Shown: positions 54,679 through 63,593 of the stretch, piece after piece
Numbering within the stretch: the first letter of the stretch is position 1
How the letters are laid out: each line of letters opens with the position of its first letter
Assembly (NCBI RefSeq): GCF_041200025.1
Contig: NZ_CP165628.1
Location: 2,480,001 to 2,544,000, forward strand
Source: Rouxiella sp. WC2420
GTDB lineage: Bacteria > Pseudomonadota > Gammaproteobacteria > Enterobacterales > Enterobacteriaceae
Reading direction: 5' to 3'
DNA: 64,000 bases
The notes under the pieces: generated by a model
Seen by the model: only the letters and a program-made list of their open reading frames with translations
Databases searched by the model: none
What the model was told of the DNA's origin: nothing
Made by a program: the position numbers and the translations under genes

Positions 54679-57100
54679 ATCATCACCTATCCCAACTCAG
54701 GAAACTCTGGCCGAGCTGTTCCGCGCCGGTCTGGCCAGCGGCACCGGCAAGAGCATGAAACACGAAAGCGCCGACAAACACGTCAGCGGCGAGGCAATTT
54801 ACATTGACGACCGGCTGGAGTTCCCCAACCAGCTGCATCTCGTTCCGCGTCTGAGTGACGTCGCGCATGCCGAAATTCTGCGTATTGACATCGAACCTTG
54901 TTACGCCATTCCCGGCGTGGTTAAAGTCATCACTGCCGCCGATGTGCCCGGCGAGCTGGATATTGCGCCTTTGACCGAGGGTGACCCTTTACTGGCTAAA
55001 GATCGGATTGAATATTACGGGCAAATCCTGCTGGCCGTGGCGGCCACCTCACAGGAAGCGGCACGTCAGGCGGCGGCAGCGGCAATTATTGAATATCGTG
55101 AACTCGAAGCCGTATTAAGTGTTAAGCAGGCTCTGGCGGAGCAGCATTGGGTTGAAGAACCGCACGTTCACAAGCGCGGAGATTCAGCTACGGCGCTGCT
55201 CAACGCCGAGCATCGGTTGCAGGGCGAACTGGAAATCGGCGGTCAGGAACACTTTTATCTCGAGACGCAAATTGCCACCGTAATGCCTGGTGAAGACGGG
55301 GCGATGCTGGTCTATAGCTCGACGCAACACCCGACCGAGGTGCAGAAACTGGTCGCTTCGGTGCTTGGCCTGCCGATGCATAAAGTGGTGGTGGATATGC
55401 GTCGCATGGGAGGCGGTTTTGGCGGCAAAGAAACTCAGGCAGCGGGCACGGCTTGTCTGGCGGCGCTGGCGGCGCATCTCACTGGGCGACCGGTTAAAAT
55501 GCGCCTGTCACGGCAGGATGACATGATGATCACCGGCAAACGCCATCCGTTTTATGTCAGCTATGACGTTGGATATAATCATCAAGGATTGATTCAAGGC
55601 ATCGAAATCAAACTGGCGGGCAACTGCGGTTATTCACTGGATTTGTCCGGATCGATTATCGACCGTGCCATGTTTCACGCCGACAACGCCTATTATCTCG
55701 GCGACGCGACCATCACCGGCTATCGCTGCAAAACCAATATTGCCTCGAACACCGCCTATCGCGGTTTTGGCGGACCGCAAGGCATGGTGGCAATCGAGCA
55801 TATTGTCGATCACATTGCCCGTGAACGAGGTCTTGACCCGCTGACGGTGCGCAAACTGAACTATTACGGCACCCACGATCGTAACGTCACTCATTATTAT
55901 CAGACCGTCGAGCAAAATCTGTTGCAGGAGATGACCGCCGATCTCGAACAAAGCGCCGACTATGCCGCCCGCCGTGAAGCGATTCGAGAATTTAACGCCC
56001 GCAGCCCGTATCTGAAGAAAGGGCTGGCACTCACGCCGGTGAAATTTGGCATCTCGTTTACTGCCAGTTTCCTCAATCAGGCCGGAGCGCTGGTGCTGGT
56101 GTATACCGACGGCAGTATTCAGCTCAATCACGGCGGCACTGAAATGGGTCAGGGTCTTAACACTAAAGTCGCGCAGGTGGTGGCCGAAGTCTTTCAGGTT
56201 CCGCTGTCGCAGATTCAAATCACCGCCACCGATACCGGTAAAGTGCCGAATACTTCCCCGACAGCGGCTTCTTCCGGGGCAGATCTCAACGGTAAGGCCG
56301 CGCAAAATGCAGCGGAAATTATTAAAGGCCGCCTGACTGAAATGCTGATGCGCAACTATCAGGCGCAAGAGCAGGAAATCGCCTTTAGTAATGGCCAAGT
56401 CAGGGTTAAAGAGCAGTATTTCACTTTCCAGCAGGTGGTACAGGAAGCCTGGCTGAATCAGGTTTCGCTGTCGAGCACAGGCTTTTATAAAACGCCGAAG
56501 ATTTTCTACGATCGCAGCAAGGCGGCCGGGCATCCGTTCTATTACTTTTCTTATGGCGCGGCCTGTTCGGAAGTGTTGATCGATACCCTAACCGGTGAAT
56601 ACAAGCTGTTGCGTGCCGATATTCTGCATGACGTGGGTGATTCGTTGAATCCGGCCATTGATATTGGGCAGGTCGAGGGCGGATTTGTGCAGGGTATGGG
56701 CTGGCTTACCTGTGAAGAATTGGTATGGAGCGGCAAAGGGCGGCTGGAAACCAGCGGCCCGGCCAGCTATAAAATCCCGGCTATTGCCGACGTGCCACAG
56801 GATTTGCGAGTTAAACTGGTGGAAAATCGCAAAAATCCCGAGGATACCGTTTTCCATTCCAAAGCCGTGGGCGAACCGCCGTTTATGCTGGGGATCTCGG
56901 TCTGGTGCGCGCTGAAAGACGCTATTGCCAGCGTGGCAGATTATCGGCTGCATCCGCAGCTTGATGCGCCAGCGACTCCAGAACGCGTGCTGCGCGGCGT
57001 AACCCTGCTGCAAGATCAGATGGCGCTTTCCAGTGACGTTGTCACTCAAGGGTCACTGATTTCAGCTACCCAAACCACGGCTTCAACCGCCAATCGCTGA
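54671..57100 (+). CDS. xdhB: Xanthine dehydrogenase large subunit (molybdenum cofactor)
   Basis: 809 residues. Binds the molybdenum cofactor and oxidises hypoxanthine and xanthine to urate. Recognisable stretches are GQEHFYLETQ (Mo loop), MGGGFGGKET, NTAYRGFGGPQG, GGTEMGQGLNTK and, near the C-terminus, AVGEPPFMLG with the base-catalytic glutamate. The overlap with xdhA indicates coupled translation. Followed by xdhC after 13 bases. Confidence 0.95.
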   Translation: MSKSSPIPTQETLAELFRAGLASGTGKSMKHESADKHVSGEAIYIDDRLEFPNQLHLVPRLSDVAHAEILRIDIEPCYAIPGVVKVITAADVPGELDIAPLTEGDPLLAKDRIEYYGQILLAVAATSQEAARQAAAAAIIEYRELEAVLSVKQALAEQHWVEEPHVHKRGDSATALLNAEHRLQGELEIGGQEHFYLETQIATVMPGEDGAMLVYSSTQHPTEVQKLVASVLGLPMHKVVVDMRRMGGGFGGKETQAAGTACLAALAAHLTGRPVKMRLSRQDDMMITGKRHPFYVSYDVGYNHQGLIQGIEIKLAGNCGYSLDLSGSIIDRAMFHADNAYYLGDATITGYRCKTNIASNTAYRGFGGPQGMVAIEHIVDHIARERGLDPLTVRKLNYYGTHDRNVTHYYQTVEQNLLQEMTADLEQSADYAARREAIREFNARSPYLKKGLALTPVKFGISFTASFLNQAGALVLVYTDGSIQLNHGGTEMGQGLNTKVAQVVAEVFQVPLSQIQITATDTGKVPNTSPTAASSGADLNGKAAQNAAEIIKGRLTEMLMRNYQAQEQEIAFSNGQVRVKEQYFTFQQVVQEAWLNQVSLSSTGFYKTPKIFYDRSKAAGHPFYYFSYGAACSEVLIDTLTGEYKLLRADILHDVGDSLNPAIDIGQVEGGFVQGMGWLTCEELVWSGKGRLETSGPASYKIPAIADVPQDLRVKLVENRKNPEDTVFHSKAVGEPPFMLGISVWCALKDAIASVADYRLHPQLDAPATPERVLRGVTLLQDQMALSSDVVTQGSLISATQTTASTANR

Positions 57101-57113
57101 TTCTGGAGGCCTT

Positions 57114-57899
57114 ATGCGCACCGATGATTGGATAACCCAGCTCAGTCAGTTGCAACAGCGTAAAGAATCCTGCGTGATGCTGACGCTGATCGAACATCAT
57201 GGCTCAACGCCGCGTAACAGCGGCTGTAAGATGTTGGTGACTGCCGATAATCAGTATTTTACTCTTGGTGGCGGCAATCTGGAGTTTCAGGCCACGGCGA
57301 TCGCACGGGAAATGATCCAGCAAGGCGCGCAGGAAAGTCGTCTTGAGCGTTTTAATCTCGGAGCCAGACTGGGGCAGTGCTGCGGTGGCGTGGCGACGGT
57401 ATTGCTGGAGCCGCTTTGCCAGCAGCAGCCTCACGTGGTGGTTTACGGCGCGGGGCACGTCGGACGCGCTCTGGTGGCTATTTTGTCAACCTTGCCGTGC
57501 CGCATTAGCTGGGTAGATTCGCGTGCCAGTGAGTTTCCAGCCACCGTTAGCCCGGAAATAAACTGCCTGGTCGATGAAGATCCAGAAGAGACGGTGCAGC
57601 AAATGCCTGCCAACAGTTATTTTATCGTGCTGACTCACGACCATCAGCTGGATCTGGCGTTGAGCGAAAAAATCCTTAAACGCAATGATTTCAGCTATTT
57701 TGGCCTGATTGGCTCCGAGACCAAACGCAAACGCTTTGACTATCGGCTTGCTGGCAAGGGAATAAGTGAAGAAAGTCTGGCACGGATGCGCTGCCCGGTA
57801 GGATTACCCGATGTCAAAGGTAAACTTCCGGCAGAAATAGCGGTGGCTATCGCCGGAGAGTTTATTGCTGCCTATTCCACGGCGGGTGAAGGCCGCTAG
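57114..57899 (+). CDS. xdhC: XdhC, molybdenum cofactor insertion chaperone
   Basis: 261 residues. XdhC/CoxI family chaperone that binds the sulfurated molybdenum cofactor and inserts it into XdhB. N-terminal conserved EHHGSTPRNSGCKMLVT and a C-terminal Rossmann-type domain (VVVYGAGHVGRALVAILS; VLTHDHQLDLALSE; LIGSETKRKRF). GGAGG lies five bases before the ATG. Last gene of the xdhABC operon, closed by a hairpin. Confidence 0.94.
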   Translation: MRTDDWITQLSQLQQRKESCVMLTLIEHHGSTPRNSGCKMLVTADNQYFTLGGGNLEFQATAIAREMIQQGAQESRLERFNLGARLGQCCGGVATVLLEPLCQQQPHVVVYGAGHVGRALVAILSTLPCRISWVDSRASEFPATVSPEINCLVDEDPEETVQQMPANSYFIVLTHDHQLDLALSEKILKRNDFSYFGLIGSETKRKRFDYRLAGKGISEESLARMRCPVGLPDVKGKLPAEIAVAIAGEFIAAYSTAGEGR

Positions 57900-57904
57900 A
57901 AAGA

Positions 57905-57932
57905 GTCAGGCGATGAGCCATTATCGCCTGAC
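57905..57932. terminator. Stem-loop between xdhC and the MDR gene
   Basis: Perfect 10-bp stem GTCAGGCGAT / ATCGCCTGAC with an 8-base loop, six bases past the xdhC stop and between convergent genes. No U-tract on either side, so it may end transcripts with help of Rho or protect the 3' end. Confidence 0.6.
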
Positions 57933-57967
57933 CTGCCGCAACGCCCCGAGTTGACGGCATAAACCGC

Positions 57968-58903
57968 TTAGTTCGCATTGCCAATCTTCAGGATTGCGCG
58001 TCCGGTCACTCCGCCATGCTGTTGCTCAATCGCTTCGGCGGCCTGAGCGAACTCGTAAACTTTACCGATTTTCAGCATGAGCAAGCCGTCGGCAAGCTGC
58101 TGCACCAGTGTTTCCAGCAGCGCGTTGTCAGGATGCATTTGCAGGAATACTGGCTCAGAAGCCGTGCTGATCAACGCAGCAATATCGGGTCTGACCGCAC
58201 TGACCACGCGCGCAAGCGGTTTTAGCATCGGGCTCAGATTTTCATAACCCGCACCGGCCAAATCAAGCAATAAATCAACGTTTTTAATAGACGCAAATTC
58301 TTGCGGATGATGATAATCGATAACCTTATTGGCTCCGAGATGGCTTAAATAGTCGTGATTTTTGGCCGAGGCGGTGGCAATGATTTCGGCACCGGCCTGA
58401 TGCGCCAACTGTACCGCTAGAGCCCCAACGCCGCCCGCCGCACCGTGGATAAGCACCCGCTGGCCTGCTTTAAGTTGCCCTTGTTCGAATAATCCCTGCC
58501 AGGCGGTGGTCCCGCTTACTGGCAACGCGCTGGCTGTTTCGTCAGTGACTCCGGCTGGCACTCGAACCAACTGGGCTGATTCGACAAGAATAAACTGTGC
58601 AAAAGCGCCATGGTTTCCAGTCAAACCCATTACGCGGTCGCCTATTTGAAACGTGGTTGATCCGGCAGGAACTGAATCAACAACGCCCATAAACTCGCTA
58701 CCCGAGGTGACGGGGAATTTCAGCGGGAAGAATTCACTTAAAAATCCGCTGCGAACCTTCATATCAACCGGATTAACCCCCGCACTGATAACTCGGACCA
58801 CCACTTGAGAACCTGTGGCCTCCGGGATGGCGACATCTTCAATTTTAACCACCTGCTGATTACCGTATTGATGGAAACGCACTGCCTGATTGGAAATAGT
58901 CAT
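57968..58903 (-). CDS. NADPH:quinone reductase-like MDR oxidoreductase
   Basis: 311 residues, zinc-independent medium-chain dehydrogenase/reductase. GroES-like N-terminal domain (about 1-120, GVNPVDMKVRSGF, FPVTSGSEFMGVV) and Rossmann domain with the glycine motif HGAAGGVGALAVQLA and the proline-rich ALPVSGTTAWQGLF before it. It probably reduces quinones or enones with NADPH. Start at 58903 with GGGAG nine bases upstream; a longer frame to 59014 would overlap the divergent LysR gene. Confidence 0.9.
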   Translation of the reverse strand: MTISNQAVRFHQYGNQQVVKIEDVAIPEATGSQVVVRVISAGVNPVDMKVRSGFLSEFFPLKFPVTSGSEFMGVVDSVPAGSTTFQIGDRVMGLTGNHGAFAQFILVESAQLVRVPAGVTDETASALPVSGTTAWQGLFEQGQLKAGQRVLIHGAAGGVGALAVQLAHQAGAEIIATASAKNHDYLSHLGANKVIDYHHPQEFASIKNVDLLLDLAGAGYENLSPMLKPLARVVSAVRPDIAALISTASEPVFLQMHPDNALLETLVQQLADGLLMLKIGKVYEFAQAAEAIEQQHGGVTGRAILKIGNAN

Positions 58904-59003
58904 TTTTTGTTCTCCCGTTAAGTTGAAAGCTACGATAATGGTTTTAAAAATGGTTTGATAGATGGCAAGATTGGCACATGTCGTTCCAAAAATGGACCAC
59001 TTT

Positions 59004-59885
59004 ATGGATCTCAACGGATTAAAAAGCTTTATTGCCGTCGCGGCGGCGGGCGGATTTGGTGCTGCCAGCCGCCAGACCGGGATGGCTAAATCCAGTCTTT
59101 CGCGTCATGTCAGTCAGCTTGAAGACCAGCTCGATGTACGATTGCTGGAACGCACGCAAACCGGCTTTCGGCTAACTGAAGAGGGCAGTTTTATGCTGGA
59201 AAAAGCCCAGCCGTTGCTCGATGAACTGAATGACTTGGCCGAGGCGCTGGGCACTCGTCGGCAAAAACCTTCCGGCAAACTTAGAATCAGCGTGCCGACC
59301 CTGATGGTGACCTCGTCTTTTGGCGCAGTGGCGGCCCGCTACGCCCGCCTTTATCCCGACGTACAGCTTGAGGTGGTGGCAGAAGACCGGCGAGTTGACC
59401 CGATCCGCGAAGGTTACGACGCCGTGCTGCGCGCGCAGCCCGCCAATGATGAAGAGTTGATGGGTAAGAAAGTATTCAGCGACCGCGTTCTGTTAGTCTG
59501 CAAGCCTGAAATCAGCGGCGAGCCTTTACCGTTTATCGCTTTGGGCAATCTTTATCGTGATCAACATATACCAATAATCCTAAATGGCGAGGTTAGCCAG
59601 ATTGCGACCCGTGAAGTTATCCGCCTGTCATCACCGGCAATGATTTATGACGCGGTTTTAGACGGTGTTGGCGCGGCTTTGTTGCCCATTATCATGATTG
59701 GCGATGACGTTAAAACGGGCAGGTTGATTTCTCTGGGGGAACAGATTGACGGGGAGATCAATTTCTGGTTTTTGTATCCCAGCCGCCGCCATTTAAGCCT
59801 GCGTACAAGGGCATTAATGAATCTGTTGGTAGCGCATTTTGCTGAATATTCTGCTGGTGCAGAAGCAGGCAAGTCAGAAATCTAA
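59004..59885 (+). CDS. LysR-family regulator
   Basis: 293 residues. N-terminal winged helix (MDLNGLKSFIAVAAAGGFGA, QTGMAKSSLSRHVSQLE) and effector domain; it resembles the DmlR/YafC group. Start uncertain: ATG 59004 gives the usual LysR N-terminus, ATG 58992 adds four residues and GTG or TTG-type codons extend further. It is divergent from the MDR gene with about 100 bp between, so it probably activates or represses that gene. Confidence 0.88.
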   Translation: MDLNGLKSFIAVAAAGGFGAASRQTGMAKSSLSRHVSQLEDQLDVRLLERTQTGFRLTEEGSFMLEKAQPLLDELNDLAEALGTRRQKPSGKLRISVPTLMVTSSFGAVAARYARLYPDVQLEVVAEDRRVDPIREGYDAVLRAQPANDEELMGKKVFSDRVLLVCKPEISGEPLPFIALGNLYRDQHIPIILNGEVSQIATREVIRLSSPAMIYDAVLDGVGAALLPIIMIGDDVKTGRLISLGEQIDGEINFWFLYPSRRHLSLRTRALMNLLVAHFAEYSAGAEAGKSEI

Positions 59886-59994
59886 ATTTTCGGCGGCGGG
59901 CATTGGAAATCAAAAGTCGGTTCGGTATTCAGTGTGAAATAGCGCTAAGATAAACTTTATTCAGAAACGTTGATCAACGTGCAGGCGAAAGGTT

Positions 59995-60876
59995 ATGTCA
60001 GAAGACAATCGTTCAGACCAAAACAGGCTCGGCAATTATCTTAAAGACCGTCGTAGCCGGTTGGATGCCGCCAGCCTGGGGTATCCGCCGTCAAGAAGGC
60101 GCACGCCGGGACTGCGCCGCGAAGAGGTGGCTCTGCGCGCAAACGTTAGCACTACCTGGTACACCTGGTTGGAGCAGGGCCGCGAAGGAGCGCCATCGAG
60201 CGAAGTGCTGGAGCGTTTGGCCCGTGCGCTGGTGTTGTCGGAAATTGAGCGCGAATACTTATTTTTGCTGGCACAGAATCGGCCGCCAGCCTTGCAGCAT
60301 CCTCCAGAATCAACGGTATCACCGCAGTTGCAAAGGTTGCTCGACGCGATGGAGACCATCCCCGCATTTATTAAAACCGCCGATTGGACCGTGGTGGCCT
60401 GGAATCGGGCAGCAATTACCGTTCTTGCGGATTACTCGGCCATGCCGCTTAAGCAGCGTAATGTGTTGCGTATGGTGTTTCTGAATACGGAAAAGCGCAG
60501 GCTGATGCCGGAGTGGGAAAATATTGCCGGTTTTCTGGTGGCAAATTTCAGAGCCGAAACGGCTCGCGCCGGAATGAGTGACACGGCTCGCCTGCTGATA
60601 GACGAGCTTAGCGCAGCCAGCCCTGAGTTTCAGGCGCTTTGGCTTGATCAAAATGTTCGCAATCACGGCGAAGGCACCAAGAAGATTCAGCATCCTGAGG
60701 TCGGCATTATCGCTCTCGACTACTCGTCATTTGCCGTGGATGGTAATCCCAATCTCAGCATGGTGGTCTATAACCCGGCGACTGAACACGATAAAGCCAA
60801 CGTTTTGGCCTTGCTAAAGCGCTCTTCCGGGCAGAACTTGGCCTATGACACTGTGGATCGTGAAGTTTATAAATAA
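59995..60876 (+). CDS. XRE-type regulator with MmyB-like ligand domain
   Basis: 293 residues. N-terminal helix-turn-helix of the XRE group (about 10-75, RRTPGLRREEVALRANVSTTW, YTWLEQGREGAPSSEVLERL) and a C-terminal MmyB-like ligand-binding domain (about 110-275, FIKTADWTVVAWNRAAITVL). Proteins of this type often sense small lipid-like or aromatic ligands and control a neighbouring oxidoreductase. AAAGG is upstream of the ATG. It ends one base from the end of the convergent permease gene. Confidence 0.88.
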   Translation: MSEDNRSDQNRLGNYLKDRRSRLDAASLGYPPSRRRTPGLRREEVALRANVSTTWYTWLEQGREGAPSSEVLERLARALVLSEIEREYLFLLAQNRPPALQHPPESTVSPQLQRLLDAMETIPAFIKTADWTVVAWNRAAITVLADYSAMPLKQRNVLRMVFLNTEKRRLMPEWENIAGFLVANFRAETARAGMSDTARLLIDELSAASPEFQALWLDQNVRNHGEGTKKIQHPEVGIIALDYSSFAVDGNPNLSMVVYNPATEHDKANVLALLKRSSGQNLAYDTVDREVYK

Positions 60877-60877
60877 T

Positions 60878-62533
60878 TCAATTCAGTTGGCGATTTTGCA
60901 GCCTGACAGCCAACAGCATCACTGCCAGAGTCAGTAACACCGCCAGGCTGGCCATTGCCATTCCGTCGCCCACCGAACCCTGTTCAAACTGCCGCCAGAC
61001 AAATACCGACACGGTTTCCACTCCGGCGGGAGCAAGCAATAGCGAGGTCACCAACTCGCGCGAAGCAACCGCAAACACCATCATCATCGAGGCGAGCAGG
61101 CTGGGCCAGACCAGCGGCAGCAGAATCAGCCGCAACGCCTGTGCCGCGCTGGCCCCGTGAACTCTTGCCGCTGACTGAAGATTTTCGCCAATCTGCTTGA
61201 TGGCCGCACTGACGTATCGCACCGGATAAGGCATCAGCAGACAGCAATAGGCCAACAGTAAAATCCCCACGGTATTATAAGGTGTGACCGGCCAAAAGCT
61301 GCGGTTCCACGCCAGAATCAGCCCTACGCCAACGACAATGCCGGGTAATGCTGCTGGAAATAGCGACAACGCATCAATCCACGCCGCAAAGCGCACTCGC
61401 TGTGAGACAACCAGCCACGACGCCAGCAAACCGATCGTTCCGACAATCAGCGCAGTGGCGAGCGCCAAACCAAGACTGGTCGTTAGCGCGCTCACCGCAT
61501 CGCCCTGTAGGTCAAACAATGCATTGAAATGACGCCAGGTCAGATTGTTCATGCTCAGCCCGCCAGAGAGCGTGCGGCTAAACGCGGTCGCCAGCATTGA
61601 CGCTAAAGGAACGCCCACGGCAATCAGCGCTATCAAGCAAAAAATTACCATAACCGGCAAACGCCAAATCCCCAGCTGACGAGGGGCCACGGCAATCGGT
61701 TTACCCGAGGTGGTTGCAACATTTTTACCCTGGGTGATGGCCCGCTGCACACAGAAGGCACAACAGGCGATAGCAACCAACACCACGGAAATGCCCGCCG
61801 CGCCCGGCATATCGATAGGCCAGTCCGCCAGCCGCTGTTCGATTCCGGTGGTCAACACGGCGATACCGCTGCGGGTCCCCAAAGCTGCAGGAACGCCGTA
61901 CTCCTCAATTGCCAGCGTAAAGGCCAACAGTAGGCTTGAAGCCATTGACGGCAGCGCCAGGGGTAAAGTAATTCGCCCAAAGGCCCGCCACGGACCGGCC
62001 CCGTGAACTCTTGCCACCTCGGCGAGGCGGCTCCCGCTGGCGGCCATGCTCCGCGATACGGCAAAATAGACCACCGGGAAGACGTTCAGCGTCATGACGA
62101 ACACCATTCCCGGCAGCGAAAACAGGAGGTTATTTAAATCCAGGCCTACAAGCTGCTGCAGGTAGCCGTGAGATTGCAGCGCCAACATCCAGGAAAGGGC
62201 GGCAAGATAAGGGGGGAAAAGGAAAGGGATCAGAAACAATGCATCCCAAAACGCAGCGGCGGGTAAAACAAACAATCCGCGCAATGTTCCCAATGGAATG
62301 CCGATCAGCGCACTGCCAAATGCCACACCTAACCCCAGCTTGACTGTTCCGCCCAACTCGGTTGAAAACTGGGCATCGTGCAACAGTCGACCAAAGGTGC
62401 TGAACGGTGCAGAAAATACGCCACTGGCAAAGTGTGGAAAAATCGCCTGTAACAGTACAAAACTGACCGGCACTGCCACCAAAAGCAGCAGCGCGCCACC
62501 GGTAAACATCGGTAGCCAGGAATTTTTATTCAT
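60878..62533 (-). CDS. Ferric-iron-type ABC transporter permease, fused double domain
   Basis: 551 residues with about 12 helices and two BPD_transp_1 domains in one chain, as in SfuB/FbpB. Two ATPase-contact loops are seen: RVHGAGPWRAFGRITLPLA near residue 180 and RVHGASAAQALRLILLPLV near 460. Start at 62533 with GGAG six bases upstream; GTG 62536 is adjacent. Last gene of the visible operon and closely convergent with the MmyB-type gene. The substrate may be iron, phosphonate or sugar phosphate. Confidence 0.9.
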   Translation of the reverse strand: MNKNSWLPMFTGGALLLLVAVPVSFVLLQAIFPHFASGVFSAPFSTFGRLLHDAQFSTELGGTVKLGLGVAFGSALIGIPLGTLRGLFVLPAAAFWDALFLIPFLFPPYLAALSWMLALQSHGYLQQLVGLDLNNLLFSLPGMVFVMTLNVFPVVYFAVSRSMAASGSRLAEVARVHGAGPWRAFGRITLPLALPSMASSLLLAFTLAIEEYGVPAALGTRSGIAVLTTGIEQRLADWPIDMPGAAGISVVLVAIACCAFCVQRAITQGKNVATTSGKPIAVAPRQLGIWRLPVMVIFCLIALIAVGVPLASMLATAFSRTLSGGLSMNNLTWRHFNALFDLQGDAVSALTTSLGLALATALIVGTIGLLASWLVVSQRVRFAAWIDALSLFPAALPGIVVGVGLILAWNRSFWPVTPYNTVGILLLAYCCLLMPYPVRYVSAAIKQIGENLQSAARVHGASAAQALRLILLPLVWPSLLASMMMVFAVASRELVTSLLLAPAGVETVSVFVWRQFEQGSVGDGMAMASLAVLLTLAVMLLAVRLQNRQLN

Positions 62534-62546
62534 CACAAACTCCGTG

Positions 62547-62570
62547 GCCCGACAAGTTTCCCTGTCGGGC
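62547..62570 (-). terminator. Intercistronic hairpin between binding protein and permease genes
   Basis: Perfect 8-bp stem GCCCGACA / TGTCGGGC with an 8-base loop, without a U-tract, in the 56-base gap. In many binding-protein operons such a hairpin raises the level of binding-protein mRNA over permease mRNA by blocking 3' decay or by partial termination. Confidence 0.65.
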
Positions 62571-62589
62571 GATGATCAGGTTTTCACCA

Positions 62590-63573
62590 TTACTGTGCTG
62601 CAAACAGGGCCGCAAACTTGTCCAGTACCTGTTTACGATCGACGGAACCGGCAGTCTCGGCGGGTAAAACTTTTAATGTTTTAAAAAGCGGGCGTTTGGC
62701 GTCAATGTCTTCGCGCGCGGGCATCAGCCAGGCATCGGCGACCAGTTTCTGACCCTCCGGCGACAGAACATAATCAACAAAAGCTTTGGCCTGAGCAGGC
62801 TCTTTGCTGCTTTTGAGGATCATCATCGGACGTGGCGCAATCACTGTACCGCTGGTTGGGAAAATCACTTTTACCGCTTCCCCCGCCTCGACGCTGTTGT
62901 ACGAAACATAATCCACCGCGCCAAAGACGGCGGCCTTGGCGCCTTGCAATACTGGGGTGAGTGCCTGAGCGTTAGGACCGGCGACTATCATGCCGTTAGC
63001 CTTAAGATTATCAAACAGCTTCCAGGCCTGATCGCCATAAGCATTTTGCAGACCGATCAGCAAATCCAGCGAAGCGCCGGAGAGTGAAGGGTCCGGCGTG
63101 GTCACTTTGTCTTTGAATGCCGGTAGTGCCAAGTCCTGCCAGTCGTGTGGTTCTGGAGTGCCGCTTTTAGTATTCCAGACAATACCCAGCGCCGAAATAC
63201 CCTGAGCAACATAGTAAGGATTTTTGAATTCAGCCGGGACGTGGGAAGCATTGGGGCTTTGATATGCCAGCAGCCAGTCGCGTTTTGCGAGGCTGGTTGC
63301 CGTGTCCCATGAAGCAGAAATCAGTACGTCGGCGCGCGGGTTAGCCTGTTCCGCATCGAGACGCGCCATCACTTTGCCGGTTGTCGCCTGAAAAATATCG
63401 ACCTTGACGCCGGTCTGTTTTTCATAGCCCGCCGCCAGTTTTTTAGCCAGCGAGCCGGGGCCGGCAGTGTACACGGTCAGTGCCTGTGCAGCGCCGGTTG
63501 TCAGAGCAAAAGAGAGAGTCATTGCAGTTAATAAACCTGTTTTGATTACAGAAACGCTGTTCGAATTACGCAT
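62590..63573 (-). CDS. ABC transporter periplasmic binding protein (FbpA/AfuA/PhnS-like)
   Basis: 327 residues. Signal peptide of about 31 residues ends GAAQA before LTVYTAGPGSL. Family 1 iron(III)/phosphonate-type solute-binding protein with YEKQTGVKVDIFQATTGKVM and ADVLISASWDTATSL. The paired tyrosines that bind iron in FbpA are not found at the expected region (VDYVSYNSVEAG instead), so an anionic organic ligand such as a phosphonate or sugar phosphate is as likely as iron. It follows the ATPase gene by 20 bases. Confidence 0.88.
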   Translation of the reverse strand: MRNSNSVSVIKTGLLTAMTLSFALTTGAAQALTVYTAGPGSLAKKLAAGYEKQTGVKVDIFQATTGKVMARLDAEQANPRADVLISASWDTATSLAKRDWLLAYQSPNASHVPAEFKNPYYVAQGISALGIVWNTKSGTPEPHDWQDLALPAFKDKVTTPDPSLSGASLDLLIGLQNAYGDQAWKLFDNLKANGMIVAGPNAQALTPVLQGAKAAVFGAVDYVSYNSVEAGEAVKVIFPTSGTVIAPRPMMILKSSKEPAQAKAFVDYVLSPEGQKLVADAWLMPAREDIDAKRPLFKTLKVLPAETAGSVDRKQVLDKFAALFAAQ

Positions 63574-63593
63574 TTTTTAAAATCCACCACCGA

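Noticed and set aside
55634-56533. 299-codon open frame antisense to xdhB
   Set aside because: Arises from the codon pattern of xdhB; no recognisable domain.
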